Of a stretch of DNA of 64,000 nucleotides, positions 18,379-27,398 are shown piece after piece (positions within the stretch are counted from its first letter, which is position 1; the number at the start of each line of letters is the position of its first letter). This stretch comes from Marivita cryptomonadis (GTDB lineage Bacteria; Pseudomonadota; Alphaproteobacteria; Rhodobacterales; Rhodobacteraceae). Both the position numbers and the translations under genes were made by a program. A model generated the notes under the pieces. That model ran no database searches. It saw only the letters and a list, made by a program, of their open reading frames with translations, and was not told the origin of the DNA. Location of the stretch: positions 1 through 64,000 of the forward strand of contig NZ_JFKD01000017.1 of assembly GCF_002115725.1 (NCBI RefSeq), given 5' to 3'.

Positions 18379-19791
18379 ATGTCCGGCCAGATCGTCACCC
18401 GTTTCGCCCCGTCCCCCACCGGCTACCTGCATATCGGCGGGGCGCGCACGGCGCTGTTCAACTGGCTTTATGCACGCGGGCGCGGCGGAAAGTTCCTGCT
18501 GCGGATTGAAGACACAGACAAGGCGCGATCAACGCCCGAGGCAACAGCAGCGATTCTCAAGGGATTGGATTGGCTGGGGTTGGATCATGACGGCGACGTG
18601 GTGAGCCAGGCCGCCGGTGCAGATCGCCACGCCGAAGTCGCGCATGAATTGCTGGCCAAGGGTTCGGCCTATAAGTGTTTCTCGACCCAAAACGAGATCG
18701 AGGCCTTCCGCGAGGCGGCAAGGGCCGACGGCAAGTCGACGTTGTTCCAAAGCCCGTGGCGTGATGCAGACCCAAGCACGCACCCTGATGCGCCGTTTGT
18801 GATCCGCCTGAAGACACCGTCTGACGGAACAACCGTGATCCGCGATGAAGTGCAAGGCGATGTCACGATCCGCAACGATCAGCTGGATGACATGGTTCTG
18901 TTACGCTCGGACGGCACACCGGTTTACATGCTGGCAGTTGTTGTCGATGACCATGATATGGGCGTGACCCATGTGATCCGGGGGGATGACCACCTGAACA
19001 ACGCGGCGCGTCAGATGGGCATCTACACCGCGATGGGCTGGGACGTGCCGATCTGGGCGCATATTCCGTTGATCCACGGACCGGACGGCAAGAAGCTGTC
19101 CAAACGCCACGGCGCATTGGGCGTCGAGGAATATCAGGCGATGGGCTATCCGGCCGCAGGGATGCGCAATTACCTTGCGCGTCTGGGTTGGAGCCACGGC
19201 GATGACGAATTCTTTACGGATGATCAGGCAAAAGAGTGGTTCGACCTGAACGGCATCGGAAAATCTCCGGCGCGGTTCGATTTCAAGAAACTCGAGAATC
19301 TGAGCGGCCAGCATATTGCTGTCGCAGAGGATGCTGCACTGCTGCATGAATTGGCGGCTTATCTTGAGGCGGCGGGGGAACCTGCCCTAACGGAAGCGCA
19401 ATCCGATGGTATCTTTCGTGCGATGTATTGCCTCAAGGAGCGGGCACGCACATTCCCGGAACTGATTGAAAAGGCGCACTTTGTTCTTACTTCTCGACCT
19501 CTTGAGATCGAAGAGAAAGCTGCGAAGGCACTGGATACGGTATCCCGTGGTATACTGCAATCGTTGACGCCGCACTTGCAAAATGCTAGCTGGACGCGCG
19601 ACGAGCTTGAAGCCGTCACATCCCGAATTGCAGAAGAGCACGGGACCAAATTCGGCAAGCTGGCGGGTCCGATGCGGGCGGCGCTTGCGGGCCGGGCCGT
19701 GACGCCGAGTGTGTTCGATATGATGCTGGTTCTTGGGCGTGACGAAACGATCGCCCGCCTGATAGAAGCAGCTGCCGAAGGGACTGATTGA
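18379..19791 (+). CDS. gltX: glutamyl-tRNA synthetase
   Basis: The product is about 470 residues of class I GlxRS with the HIGH-type motif [15 protein letters not shown] near the N-terminus and the KMSKS-type GKKLSKRHG in the middle. It charges tRNA-Glu (and probably tRNA-Gln, corrected by GatCAB). I favour ATG 18379 ([15 protein letters not shown]), the family-typical start. ATG 18370 is closer to the AAAGG but at only 3 bp spacing. It is divergent from comEC and followed by gltA after 84 bp. Confidence 0.94.
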   Translation: MSGQIVTRFAPSPTGYLHIGGARTALFNWLYARGRGGKFLLRIEDTDKARSTPEATAAILKGLDWLGLDHDGDVVSQAAGADRHAEVAHELLAKGSAYKCFSTQNEIEAFREAARADGKSTLFQSPWRDADPSTHPDAPFVIRLKTPSDGTTVIRDEVQGDVTIRNDQLDDMVLLRSDGTPVYMLAVVVDDHDMGVTHVIRGDDHLNNAARQMGIYTAMGWDVPIWAHIPLIHGPDGKKLSKRHGALGVEEYQAMGYPAAGMRNYLARLGWSHGDDEFFTDDQAKEWFDLNGIGKSPARFDFKKLENLSGQHIAVAEDAALLHELAAYLEAAGEPALTEAQSDGIFRAMYCLKERARTFPELIEKAHFVLTSRPLEIEEKAAKALDTVSRGILQSLTPHLQNASWTRDELEAVTSRIAEEHGTKFGKLAGPMRAALAGRAVTPSVFDMMLVLGRDETIARLIEAAAEGTD

Positions 19792-19875
19792 CGCCAGCTC
19801 GGCGACGCGGTTTCTAGGCTTGGGATAGCTGGCTCTGGGCGCTTTGCCCGGAGCATTGAGACGAAGGGACCACGT

Positions 19876-21171
19876 ATGTCTGACACCTCTAAAACCGCGA
19901 CGCTGACCATTGGCGACAGCTCTTACGAGCTGCCGATCTACACCCCCACTGCTGGACCGGATGTGATCGACATTCGCAAGCTCTATAGCCAAGCGGGCGT
20001 GTTCACCTACGATCCCGGCTTCACCTCGACCGCTGCATGCGACAGCACGATCACCTTTATCGACGGCGACAAGGGCGAATTGCTGCACCGGGGATACCCG
20101 ATCGACCAGCTGGCCGAAAAATCGCATTACCTCGAAGTGTGTTTTCTTTTGCTTTACGGATACTTGCCCAAGGCAAGCGAGCTGGAACAATTCGAGCGGA
20201 CGATCACCCAGCACACGATGATCCACGAGCAGATGCACAACTTCTTCCGTGGGTTCCGTCGCGATGCACATCCAATGGCCACGATGGTGGGGGTGGTTGG
20301 CGCCATGTCGGCCTTCTATCACGACAGCACCGACATCAATAATCCGCTCGAACGCGAGATCGCGTCGCACCGCCTGATCGCCAAGATGCCCACCATCGCG
20401 GCGATGGCGTACAAGTATTCGATCGGTCAGCCCTTCGTCTATCCGCGAAACGATCTCGATTACGCGGCCAACTTCCTGCACATGTGCTTTGCAGTTCCGG
20501 CCGAGCAATATCAGGTCGATCCGATCCTTGCCCGCGCGATGGACCGCATTTTCACCCTGCATGCCGATCACGAACAGAACGCATCCACATCGACCGTGCG
20601 TCTGGCGTCCTCGTCCGGGGCCAACCCGTTTGCTTGTATCGCGGCTGGTATCGCCTGCCTCTGGGGTCCGGCACATGGCGGTGCAAACCAAGCGTGCCTT
20701 GAGATGCTCAAGGAAATCGGCACGCCCGACCGTATTCCGGAATACATCGCCCGCGCCAAGGACAAGAACGATCCGTTCCGCCTGATGGGCTTTGGTCACC
20801 GCGTCTACAAGAACTTCGACCCGCGCGCGACCGTGATGAAGCAATCCGCAGACGAGGTGCTGGAACTGATGGGGGTCGAGAACAACCCGATCCTTGCCAC
20901 CGCCAAAGAACTGGAACAGGCGGCTCTTGCTGATCCGTATTTTGCCGAGAAAAAGCTGTTCCCGAATGTGGACTTCTATTCGGGCATTATCCTTGAGGCG
21001 ATGGGTTTCCCAACATCCATGTTCACACCGGTCTTCGCACTGAGCCGGACCGTTGGCTGGATTTCCCAGTGGAAAGAACAGCTTGCTGATCCGCAGATGA
21101 AGATCGGCCGTCCGCGCCAGCTTTATCAAGGCGAAACGATGCGCGACTATGTCGATATCGAAAAGCGCTAA
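19876..21171 (+). CDS. gltA: citrate synthase
   Basis: The 431-residue type II (hexameric, Gram-negative) citrate synthase has the N-terminal beta domain, [35 protein letters not shown] and the catalytic [14 protein letters not shown]. It condenses acetyl-CoA with oxaloacetate to start the TCA cycle. The protein ends in the usual RQLYQG...[14 protein letters not shown]-capped terminator follows at once. The gltX-gltA order is conserved in Rhodobacteraceae. Confidence 0.97.
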   Translation: MSDTSKTATLTIGDSSYELPIYTPTAGPDVIDIRKLYSQAGVFTYDPGFTSTAACDSTITFIDGDKGELLHRGYPIDQLAEKSHYLEVCFLLLYGYLPKASELEQFERTITQHTMIHEQMHNFFRGFRRDAHPMATMVGVVGAMSAFYHDSTDINNPLEREIASHRLIAKMPTIAAMAYKYSIGQPFVYPRNDLDYAANFLHMCFAVPAEQYQVDPILARAMDRIFTLHADHEQNASTSTVRLASSSGANPFACIAAGIACLWGPAHGGANQACLEMLKEIGTPDRIPEYIARAKDKNDPFRLMGFGHRVYKNFDPRATVMKQSADEVLELMGVENNPILATAKELEQAALADPYFAEKKLFPNVDFYSGIILEAMGFPTSMFTPVFALSRTVGWISQWKEQLADPQMKIGRPRQLYQGETMRDYVDIEKR

Positions 21172-21180
21172 TTCTTAAGG

Positions 21181-21206
21181 AAAGGTCGCCTTCGGGCGGC
21201 CTTTTT
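21181..21206 (+). terminator. gltA terminator with UUCG tetraloop
   Basis: A 10-bp stem with one G-T pair (21181-21190 with 21195-21204) is closed by TTCG and runs into T5 (21202-21206). It ends only 4 bp before the next start codon. Confidence 0.85.
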
Positions 21207-21209
21207 CAT

Positions 21210-21719
21210 ATGACCCATTTGCTAACACAACGGCTGGTATTGCGGAAAGCCCGGATCGCAGATCTGGAAGATCTGCACGCGGTCTACAGCGATCCATTGG
21301 TGATGCGCTACTGGTCTACGCCACCGCATGACGATATCGCTCTCACCCATCGCAACCTGAAAAGACTGATCGCGTCCTCCGAGCCTGTGGTGACCTATTT
21401 CATCATCGAACGTGCCGGCCATGCCATTGGCTGCGCAGGCGTACATATGGGCGACGAGGTGGGGTTCCTGCTGCGGTCAGATCATTGGCAACAAGGACTG
21501 ATGTCCGAGGCATTGGGGGCGTTGATCCCCTATTTCTTTGATGAGCTGCGCTATACGCAACTGACGGCAGATGCGGACCCGATGAACGCGGCTTCGGTGG
21601 CGACGCTTACATCTGCCGGGTTCGTCAAAACCGGCGAGGCAAAGAACACGTTTTGCGTCGATGGGGTCTGGTCTGACAGCGTGTATTTTACGCTAAAGCC
21701 AAAGCATCGGGCGGCATAG
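21210..21719 (+). CDS. GNAT N-acetyltransferase (RimJ/RimL type)
   Basis: The 169-residue protein begins with LLTQRLVLRKARIADLEDL, the start typical of the Acetyltransf_3 family. It contains the acceptor-site GVHMGDEVGFLLRSDHWQQGLMSEAL and the acetyl-CoA loop region followed by DPMNAASVATLTSAGF. It acetylates an amine, perhaps a protein N-terminus; the substrate is unknown. The ATG lies directly behind the gltA terminator, so expression presumably starts from read-through or from a promoter inside the terminator region. Confidence 0.85.
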   Translation: MTHLLTQRLVLRKARIADLEDLHAVYSDPLVMRYWSTPPHDDIALTHRNLKRLIASSEPVVTYFIIERAGHAIGCAGVHMGDEVGFLLRSDHWQQGLMSEALGALIPYFFDELRYTQLTADADPMNAASVATLTSAGFVKTGEAKNTFCVDGVWSDSVYFTLKPKHRAA

Positions 21720-21754
21720 GCCGAACCTTTTGGTCCGGCCTGCCGGGAGACGGT

Positions 21755-22531
21755 TTACCGGCCTTCATATTGCGCCGGGCGCTTTTCGAGGAACGCGATC
21801 ACGCCCTCCTTGAAATCTCGGGTCTGGCCGCACTGGCCCTGCAGCTTGGCTTCCAGAGCAAGTTGCTGTTCCAAGTCGTTGTCAAAGGATGCGCGGATGG
21901 ATTGCTTGACGCGCTGGTAGGCGGCGGTCGGCCCCTTGGCGAGGTGCAGAGCGCGCGACTTCCAGTGGTCGGGAAACCGCGCATCGGGCACCGCTTCGTA
22001 GATCATGCCCCAGTCATCCGCCTGACGCGCAGTGATCTTGTCGGCGAACAGCGCCGCTCCCATCGCTTTGGCCAGTCCCATCTGGCGCGGCAGGTAATAG
22101 GTGCCACCCGCGTCCGGGATCAGACCGATCCGGGTAAAGGCTTGTAGGAAAAAGGCGGATTCGGTGGCGATCACCACATCCGCCGCCAGTGCGAGGTTGG
22201 CCCCTGCCCCAGCTGCGGCCCCGTTGACGGCGGTGATTGTCGGGACCGGGCAGTCATAGATCGCGCGCAGCATGGGCACGTATTCGTCGCGCAGCGTGCG
22301 TTCTAGATCAAGATTGGCCGCATTCGCCCGGTCACCCAGATCCTGCCCCGAGCAAAAGGATTTCCCTGCGCCCGTCAGCACGACCACCCGCGCGGACTTG
22401 CCACCTTCAAGCACCGCATCAGTGATTTCGGCCCGCATCTGGGTATTCAGGGCGTTCATCACTTCGGGACGGTTCAAAGTGACCGTGGCAATATTGTCAG
22501 TGATGTCAAAGGTGATGGTCTCGTAATTCAT
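21755..22531 (-). CDS. enoyl-CoA hydratase/isomerase, PaaG-like
   Basis: The 258-residue crotonase-fold protein has the oxyanion loops GAGKSFCSGQDLGDR and NGAAAGAGANLALAADV. It has IPDAGGTYYLPR with the acidic residue used by PaaG rather than the glutamates of hydratases. The closest family I recall is 2-(1,2-epoxy-1,2-dihydrophenyl)acetyl-CoA isomerase, but no other paa genes are present. It lies 73 bp downstream of ccmH on the same strand. I chose ATG 22531 (MNYETITFD), which removes an unconserved 60-residue prefix. Confidence 0.83.
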   Translation of the reverse strand: MNYETITFDITDNIATVTLNRPEVMNALNTQMRAEITDAVLEGGKSARVVVLTGAGKSFCSGQDLGDRANAANLDLERTLRDEYVPMLRAIYDCPVPTITAVNGAAAGAGANLALAADVVIATESAFFLQAFTRIGLIPDAGGTYYLPRQMGLAKAMGAALFADKITARQADDWGMIYEAVPDARFPDHWKSRALHLAKGPTAAYQRVKQSIRASFDNDLEQQLALEAKLQGQCGQTRDFKEGVIAFLEKRPAQYEGR

Positions 22532-22604
22532 GCGCCGGGCACTCCTGCTTCTGCTTGCGGCATCAAATACACAAGCAGCCGGTTTGGCAAAGCCCAACGC
22601 GGCG

Positions 22605-23096
22605 TCACGAATTCTTGAGGATTTCCTTGAGCCGCGCCGCCTCATCATCGGACAACCCGACTTCGGTTGGTGCTGCGGCGGACGCACGGCCCCGAACATA
22701 GACCACACCGACCCCAAGGGCTAGCAGGAACAGCGCCGGGCCAGAAAGCCAGAGGATCATGTTCCAGCCATCGGTCCGGGGCTTGAGCAGCACGAATTCG
22801 CCATAACGCGCGACAAGGTAGTCAAGCACCTGCTCATCACTATCGCCAACCACCAACCGTTCGCGCACCACGAGACGCAGTTCGCGCGCAAGGTCGGCGT
22901 TGGATTCGTCGATGCTTTCGTTTTGGCACACCACACAACGCAGGCCTTTGGACAGCTCACGCGCACGGTTTTCCAGCGCTGGATCATCCAGCACTTCGTC
23001 CGGTTGGACAGCGAATGCGGGTGACGCCATAGGCATCGCTACCGCAAGGCACAGGACCACGACCAGAAGCCGCAGCAAGTTCCGCAGACGTGTCAT
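22605..23096 (-). CDS. ccmH: cytochrome c maturation protein CcmH
   Basis: The 163-residue protein has a signal/anchor helix (about residues 8-29), the redox CxxC of CcmH at C54-VV-C57 in LRCVVCQN, and a second membrane helix near residues 115-133. CcmH reduces apocytochrome c cysteines before haem attachment in the periplasm. Its start overlaps the ccmF stop by 4 bp. Rhodobacter literature names this pair ccl1/ccl2. Confidence 0.92.
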   Translation of the reverse strand: MTRLRNLLRLLVVVLCLAVAMPMASPAFAVQPDEVLDDPALENRARELSKGLRCVVCQNESIDESNADLARELRLVVRERLVVGDSDEQVLDYLVARYGEFVLLKPRTDGWNMILWLSGPALFLLALGVGVVYVRGRASAAAPTEVGLSDDEAARLKEILKNS

Positions 23097-25060
23097 TCCG
23101 CCGGAACCCCCTGCGGTGTCGCCTGACGCCGCGCCCCTGCCGCAACGCGGTAGCGACGATCTGTGAGGGACAGGACGCCTCCGAGCGACATGAGCAATGC
23201 ACCCGCCCAAATCCAGTTGGCAAGCGGTTTCACATAGGTGCGCATCACCCAGCCGCCATTATCCTGCGGATCGCCGATCACCACATAGATGTCCCGCAAA
23301 AAGCGGTAGTCGATGGCGGCCTCGGTCGTGGGCATCTGGGCCACGGGATAGTTGCGCTTTTCCGGGTTGAGGAAGGCGATCTGTTCACCATCGCTGCGGA
23401 CGATCACATCACCCATGGTGGAGAAGTAGTTCGGCCCGCGCACTTGATTCACGGCTGTCAGTTCCAGTTCGAAATCGCCGACCTGGAACGGCTCGCCGAT
23501 CTGCGCGACGCGAATGTCCTCTTCCTGCCATGCCATCAGCCCTGCGATGCCAACCATTGTGATGCCGAACCCGATATGTGCAGTCGCCTTGCCCCAGTCA
23601 GAGCGCGGCAAGCGCAGCAGACGGGACAGGTCACGTGTCTGGCCGGTGCGGTTGATCAGATCAACCACAGCCCCAGAGATCACCCAAGCGGCAAGGAAGA
23701 CACCAACGGGGCCAAGCAGGCTGGTGCCGGTTTGCATGGTCCAGAAAAGACCAAGAAGCAGGACACTCAGGATAAACCCGGGCACAAGTTGTTTGATCGC
23801 ACGATCCACCTTAGCCCGCTTCCAGCTGAGCATCGACCCAAGCGGCAAGAGAAGGCCAAGAACCACCATGAACGGGGTGAACGCCATGTTGAAGAACGGC
23901 GCGCCAACGCTGAGCTTGGTGTCAAAGAACATCTCGGCCACAACGGGCCACATGGTGCCGACAAAGACAACAAAGCAGCTTACGGCCAGAATCACGTTGT
24001 TTGCCACCAACGCGCTTTCACGGCTGGCCACGCCAAACACACCCTTTGCCTCCATTGCGGTGGCGCGGAACGCATAAAGCGTGAGCGCACCACCGGTGAA
24101 GAACACCATGATCATTAGAATGAACACGCCGCGTTCGGGGTCATTTGCGAACGCATGAACCGAGGTGAGCAGGCCCGACCGGACAATGAACGTACCGATC
24201 AGCGAGAACCCAAAGGCAAGGATCGCAAGCAGAATGGTCCAGCTTTTGAGCGCCTCGCGCTTTTCCACCACGATGGCCGAATGCAGCAGCGCGGCGGCCA
24301 GCAGCCATGGCATGAAAGATGCGTTTTCAACCGGATCCCAGAACCAGAAGCCGCCCCAGCCAAGTTCATAGTAAGCCCACCATGACCCAAGCGCGATCCC
24401 GATGGTCAGAAAGACCCATGCGGCCAGTGTCCACGGGCGCACCCAACGGCCCCATGCGGCATCGACGCGACCTTCGATCAGGGCAGCGACGGCAAAGCTG
24501 AAGCAGATGCTCAGGCCCACATAGCCGAGATAGAGAAACGGTGGGTGAAAGGCCAAGCCCGGGTCCTGAAGCAACGGGTTGAGGTCCTGCCCATCGAAGG
24601 GCGGCACAACAAGGCGCAGGAACGGGTTGGATGTGAAGATGATGAAAGCGAAAAACGCAACAGCCACAGCCGATTGCACAGCAAGAACACGGGCGCGCAG
24701 GGTTGGCGGCAAACCTTTGCCAAACCATGCCGCCATCGCGCCGAAAAGCGTCAGGATCAGCACCCAGAGAAGCATCGACCCCTCGTGGTTGCCCCAGACA
24801 CCGCTGATTTTGTAGATCATCGGTTTGGCCGAATGGCTGTTGAGCCAGACAAGCCGCAATGAGAAATCCGAAGTCACGAACGCATAAGTCAGCGCCGCAA
24901 AGGCAAAGGCTGTCAGCAGGAATTGCACCGTCGCAGCCGGTTCGGCCACAGCCATCCAGCCCGGCCAACGTTTATGCGCCCCGACCAGCGGAACGATGGA
25001 TTGCACGATCGCGACAAGAAACGCGAGGATGAGGGCGAAGTGACCGAGTTCTGTAACCAT
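23093..25060 (-). CDS. ccmF: cytochrome c haem lyase subunit CcmF
   Basis: The 655-residue polytopic membrane protein has the tryptophan-rich WWD haem-binding signature (WGGFWFWDPVENASFMPWL), LNPLLQDPGLAFHPPFLYLG and conserved membrane histidines. It handles haem from holo-CcmE and works with CcmH to ligate it to apocytochrome c. The start is ATG 25060 (MVTELGHFALIL); the in-frame ATG at 25144 adds non-conserved residues. The usual upstream partner ccmE is not here but 15 kb away at 40358-40813. Confidence 0.95.
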   Translation of the reverse strand: MVTELGHFALILAFLVAIVQSIVPLVGAHKRWPGWMAVAEPAATVQFLLTAFAFAALTYAFVTSDFSLRLVWLNSHSAKPMIYKISGVWGNHEGSMLLWVLILTLFGAMAAWFGKGLPPTLRARVLAVQSAVAVAFFAFIIFTSNPFLRLVVPPFDGQDLNPLLQDPGLAFHPPFLYLGYVGLSICFSFAVAALIEGRVDAAWGRWVRPWTLAAWVFLTIGIALGSWWAYYELGWGGFWFWDPVENASFMPWLLAAALLHSAIVVEKREALKSWTILLAILAFGFSLIGTFIVRSGLLTSVHAFANDPERGVFILMIMVFFTGGALTLYAFRATAMEAKGVFGVASRESALVANNVILAVSCFVVFVGTMWPVVAEMFFDTKLSVGAPFFNMAFTPFMVVLGLLLPLGSMLSWKRAKVDRAIKQLVPGFILSVLLLGLFWTMQTGTSLLGPVGVFLAAWVISGAVVDLINRTGQTRDLSRLLRLPRSDWGKATAHIGFGITMVGIAGLMAWQEEDIRVAQIGEPFQVGDFELELTAVNQVRGPNYFSTMGDVIVRSDGEQIAFLNPEKRNYPVAQMPTTEAAIDYRFLRDIYVVIGDPQDNGGWVMRTYVKPLANWIWAGALLMSLGGVLSLTDRRYRVAAGARRQATPQGVPAE

Positions 25061-25136
25061 GGGGCAGAGTATAGGCCCCACGGAGTTCACCGCCAATGTG
25101 TTTCGCAACTTCGGAGTGTTCACATTGTCGCAAGCG

Positions 25137-25173
25137 GGTTTCAAGCGTGGAAACCTTCAGACGCGTCGACGCG
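25137..25173. repeat. degenerate member of the paired-palindrome family
   Basis: A GGTTTC/GAAACC stem-loop (25137-25155, centre 25146) is followed by a 12-bp perfect palindrome with GTCGAC core (25162-25173, centre 25167.5). The spacing of 21.5 bp matches the 22-bp rule of the intact pairs. It lies between the stop of the holin gene and the start of ccmF. Confidence 0.55.
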
Positions 25174-25184
25174 CCAGGACACCC

Positions 25185-25709
25185 TCAGGGGCGTTGTCGC
25201 ATCCAGTCCTCAAGCGCTGCGTTGGCGTCAGGTTGTGGCTCCTGCGTCGGCGTTCCGGTTTCCGGCCGCGAGGGTCGATCAGGTGCGGGTCGCGCCATAT
25301 GCTCGACAAGCTCGCGCTGGAATTCCTGCCCTTTGGCTTGATGCCGTGCTCCAAAATAGAAGCTGACAATCGCCCCCAGCAGCCACCAGAGCGGTTCTGG
25401 CACCAGCGCGAGCCCGACCATGCGGGCGGAAAACCAATCCGGGTCCACCATCGCCGATACGAACAACCCCAAAGTGCCCAAGGCCATCGCCGGGCGCGGA
25501 ACACGGTTGAGCGCGTCCATCAACCGGTCGAACCAGCCGCGCTGTGGCGCGTAGAACTCTGCCGCAAACTGCTGGAGAGATGCACTATACTGGTCGTGGT
25601 CGCGCCGCGATTGTGCTTCGGCATTCGGGCGGAAGACTTCGACCGTGTCTCGCACCACGTTGCGCCCGGATCCGAAGACCAGAGAAAACACCTGTTCGAT
25701 CAATCCCAT
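25185..25709 (-). CDS. holin family protein (candidate GTA lysis holin)
   Basis: The 174-residue protein has an amphipathic N-terminus (MGLIEQVFSLVFGSGRNVVRDTVEVF), two or three membrane segments (about residues 65-85 and 105-125) and a charged Pro-rich tail (PETGTPTQEPQPDAN). It fits the 3TM phage-holin family (Pfam PF11351). Its start lies inside the end of the muramidase gene (10-bp overlap), so the two are translationally coupled. In Rhodobacter capsulatus a homologous endolysin-holin pair releases gene transfer agent particles. That role is inferred here from family and pairing. Confidence 0.78.
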   Translation of the reverse strand: MGLIEQVFSLVFGSGRNVVRDTVEVFRPNAEAQSRRDHDQYSASLQQFAAEFYAPQRGWFDRLMDALNRVPRPAMALGTLGLFVSAMVDPDWFSARMVGLALVPEPLWWLLGAIVSFYFGARHQAKGQEFQRELVEHMARPAPDRPSRPETGTPTQEPQPDANAALEDWMRQRP

Positions 25710-26323
25710 GCCGAAACCCTTTGTTGAAACGAAGCCGATGAGAGGTGATACCGAGGGGCAATGAAGGCCTCGGCCCGCGTGATCCACCCCCCCTTCCCGC
25801 CTGCCCGGCTGCGCGCGTATTTGCGGCTGGCGGGGCGGCGGTCGGCCAGATCGAAATAATAATTACGCCGTTCGATCCCGTAGGCATCGATGATGTGGTC
25901 AGGTGCGCTGGCATGAGCCCTCGCTGTGGCGGCAATGGTCTTGGGGCCAATCACCCCATCGCCCCGCACCGCGTAGCCCATCTTGCCCAACAGACGCTGC
26001 AGGATCTTAACCGCGTTCGCACCAGCGTTCACATACATGTCGAAAACAGTTGCATGTAGCGGCTCGGGCAGCTCCGAAATGCGCGGATGCACAAAGTAAT
26101 GATCAATGAAAATCTGGACCGCCTGCTCTTGGGTAAGTTGCCGAACATCGGCTTGCGTGACCTGCCCATCCCCCGTCAGGTCGATCCCAAGCCTGCGCAT
26201 CGTATGTATCGTCACGCCATGTTTCGTCGCGCCACCGGGATCATCGGGGTCATTCACATAGCCACCCTCGCGGGCCACGATCTCTTGTGCGATGGTCCGC
26301 ACCTTGTGGTTCTGCCCGTCCAT
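25700..26323 (-). CDS. N-acetylmuramidase (GH108 endolysin) with peptidoglycan-binding domain
   Basis: The 207-residue protein has the GH108 catalytic motif EGGYVNDPDDPGGATKHG (catalytic E19) near the N-terminus. An EF-hand-like insert with LTGDGQVTQADV lies around residues 45-60. The C-terminal PG-binding region is PF09374-like (LLGKMGYAVRGDGVIGPKTI). It cleaves the glycan strand of murein. No signal peptide is visible, as expected for a holin-dependent endolysin. The start ATG 26323 lies 44 bp from a palindromic TGGTTAACCA that contains a CtrA half-site (TTAACCA). Confidence 0.85.
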   Translation of the reverse strand: MDGQNHKVRTIAQEIVAREGGYVNDPDDPGGATKHGVTIHTMRRLGIDLTGDGQVTQADVRQLTQEQAVQIFIDHYFVHPRISELPEPLHATVFDMYVNAGANAVKILQRLLGKMGYAVRGDGVIGPKTIAATARAHASAPDHIIDAYGIERRNYYFDLADRRPASRKYARSRAGGKGGWITRAEAFIAPRYHLSSASFQQRVSAWD

Positions 26324-26411
26324 GCGTTGCCCCTGATTGCTCCCTCGCGCAAAGACTGCAAAGCTGTGGTTAACCAACTCGAAACGCGGCGTACGATGCA
26401 GGAGACGCGAT

Positions 26412-26861
26412 GTGAAACAGACTGATCTGGCAGCAAAATCAGCACAGGAGATCATCCGCCATCTGGAACTAAGCCCGCATCCCGAAGGCGGGCATTACCG
26501 CCAGACATGGATCGCGGACGAGGCTGGTCGGCCTTCGGGCACCTGCATTTACTTCCTGCTGAGCGCGGGCGAGCACAGCCATTGGCACAAGGTAGATGCC
26601 ACCGAGATCTGGCACCACTATGCCGGTGCGCCGCTGATCCTGTCACTGTCAGAGACCGATAAAGGACCAGCGAAAGATCATGTCCTTGGGCCGGACTTGT
26701 TCAATGGCCAGTCGCCGCAGATCCTTGTGCCCCCGCACCATTGGCAGGCCGCGCGCACCACGGGCGATTGGACGCTTGTGGGGTGCACCGTCAGCCCGGC
26801 GTTTCAGTTTGAAGGGTTCACACTCGCGCCAACGGGGTTTGACATTCCCCGTGCCGATTGA
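26412..26861 (+). CDS. DUF985 cupin protein
   Basis: The 149-residue protein is a Cupin_5 (PF06172) member with LSPHPEGGHYRQTW, CIYFLLSAGEHSHWHKV, EIWHHYAGAPL and VPPHHWQAA, which carry the family's conserved histidines. Function is unproven; sugar- or nucleotide-sugar-related roles have been suggested for the fold. No ATG fits the frame. I use the GTG at 26412, which has AGGAGA about 8 bp upstream. It is divergent from the muramidase and 12 bp upstream of the thioesterase. Confidence 0.83.
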   Translation: MKQTDLAAKSAQEIIRHLELSPHPEGGHYRQTWIADEAGRPSGTCIYFLLSAGEHSHWHKVDATEIWHHYAGAPLILSLSETDKGPAKDHVLGPDLFNGQSPQILVPPHHWQAARTTGDWTLVGCTVSPAFQFEGFTLAPTGFDIPRAD

Positions 26862-26873
26862 CACAGCGCAGCT

Positions 26874-27368
26874 ATGACAGACATTCCTTTCCTGACCCCG
26901 CTTGACCCGGACCAGCAACGCGCCTTTGGCTTGCAAGACCCGTGGCCACTGGCCTTGGCCGACCGTGTGCGCTTTGCCGAGCTTGATCCGCTCAACCACG
27001 TGAACAACGTGGCCTATCTGATCTGGTTCGAAGGCGCGCGGGTAACTTATTTCAAGCATGTGGGTCTGTCGACGTATGACAAAGCCGAAGTCGAGCCGCG
27101 CATTGTCATCCGCCGCGGTGAGATCGATTGGCTGCAGGAAATGCGTGCGGACGAAACCTATGTCGTCGTCACCCGGACCGTAGAGTACCGCACCACCAGT
27201 TTCACGCTTCGGCAGGAAATCTGGTCGGGAGGAACAGTGCGTGCGACCTTTGACTGTGTGATTGTGCTGTTGCAGCCCGATGGCAGCGGGCGGATGCCGA
27301 TCCCGGCACCAGTGCGGGAACGGTTCCACAAGATCGATGGCGTCGCAAGGCGCGTCGACGCGCCTTGA
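26874..27368 (+). CDS. 4HBT-type acyl-CoA thioesterase
   Basis: The 164-residue hot-dog-fold protein has the FAELDPLNHVNNVAYLIWFE motif of YbgC/4-hydroxybenzoyl-CoA thioesterase-like enzymes. The Asp and Asn-rich turn mark the active site. It presumably hydrolyses acyl-CoA; the acyl group is unknown. It is likely co-transcribed with the cupin gene. Its last six codons (RRVDAP) and stop are supplied by a 22-bp palindrome of the dispersed family, so the element forms the protein's C-terminus. Confidence 0.85.
   Translation: MTDIPFLTPLDPDQQRAFGLQDPWPLALADRVRFAELDPLNHVNNVAYLIWFEGARVTYFKHVGLSTYDKAEVEPRIVIRRGEIDWLQEMRADETYVVVTRTVEYRTTSFTLRQEIWSGGTVRATFDCVIVLLQPDGSGRMPIPAPVRERFHKIDGVARRVDAP
27346..27367. 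repeat. 22-bp perfect palindrome (GTCGAC core) overlapping a stop codon
   Basis: A perfect 22-bp palindrome is centred at 27356.5. It covers the last codons and most of the stop of the thioesterase gene and lies between convergent genes. No intact partner is found 22 bp to either side. Confidence 0.85.
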
Positions 27369-27398
27369 TCAAGCGCGTTTCAAACCGTCTTACCCGCC

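Noticed and set aside
19387..21129. 580-codon minus-strand open frame
   Set aside because: It covers gltA and the gltX 3' end in antisense; both are certain genes, and the translated frame has no family features.
26367..26376. CtrA binding site annotated as certain
   Set aside because: Only a half-site (TTAACCA) within a short palindrome is present; the full TTAA-N7-TTAA motif is missing, so I list it only as supporting evidence.
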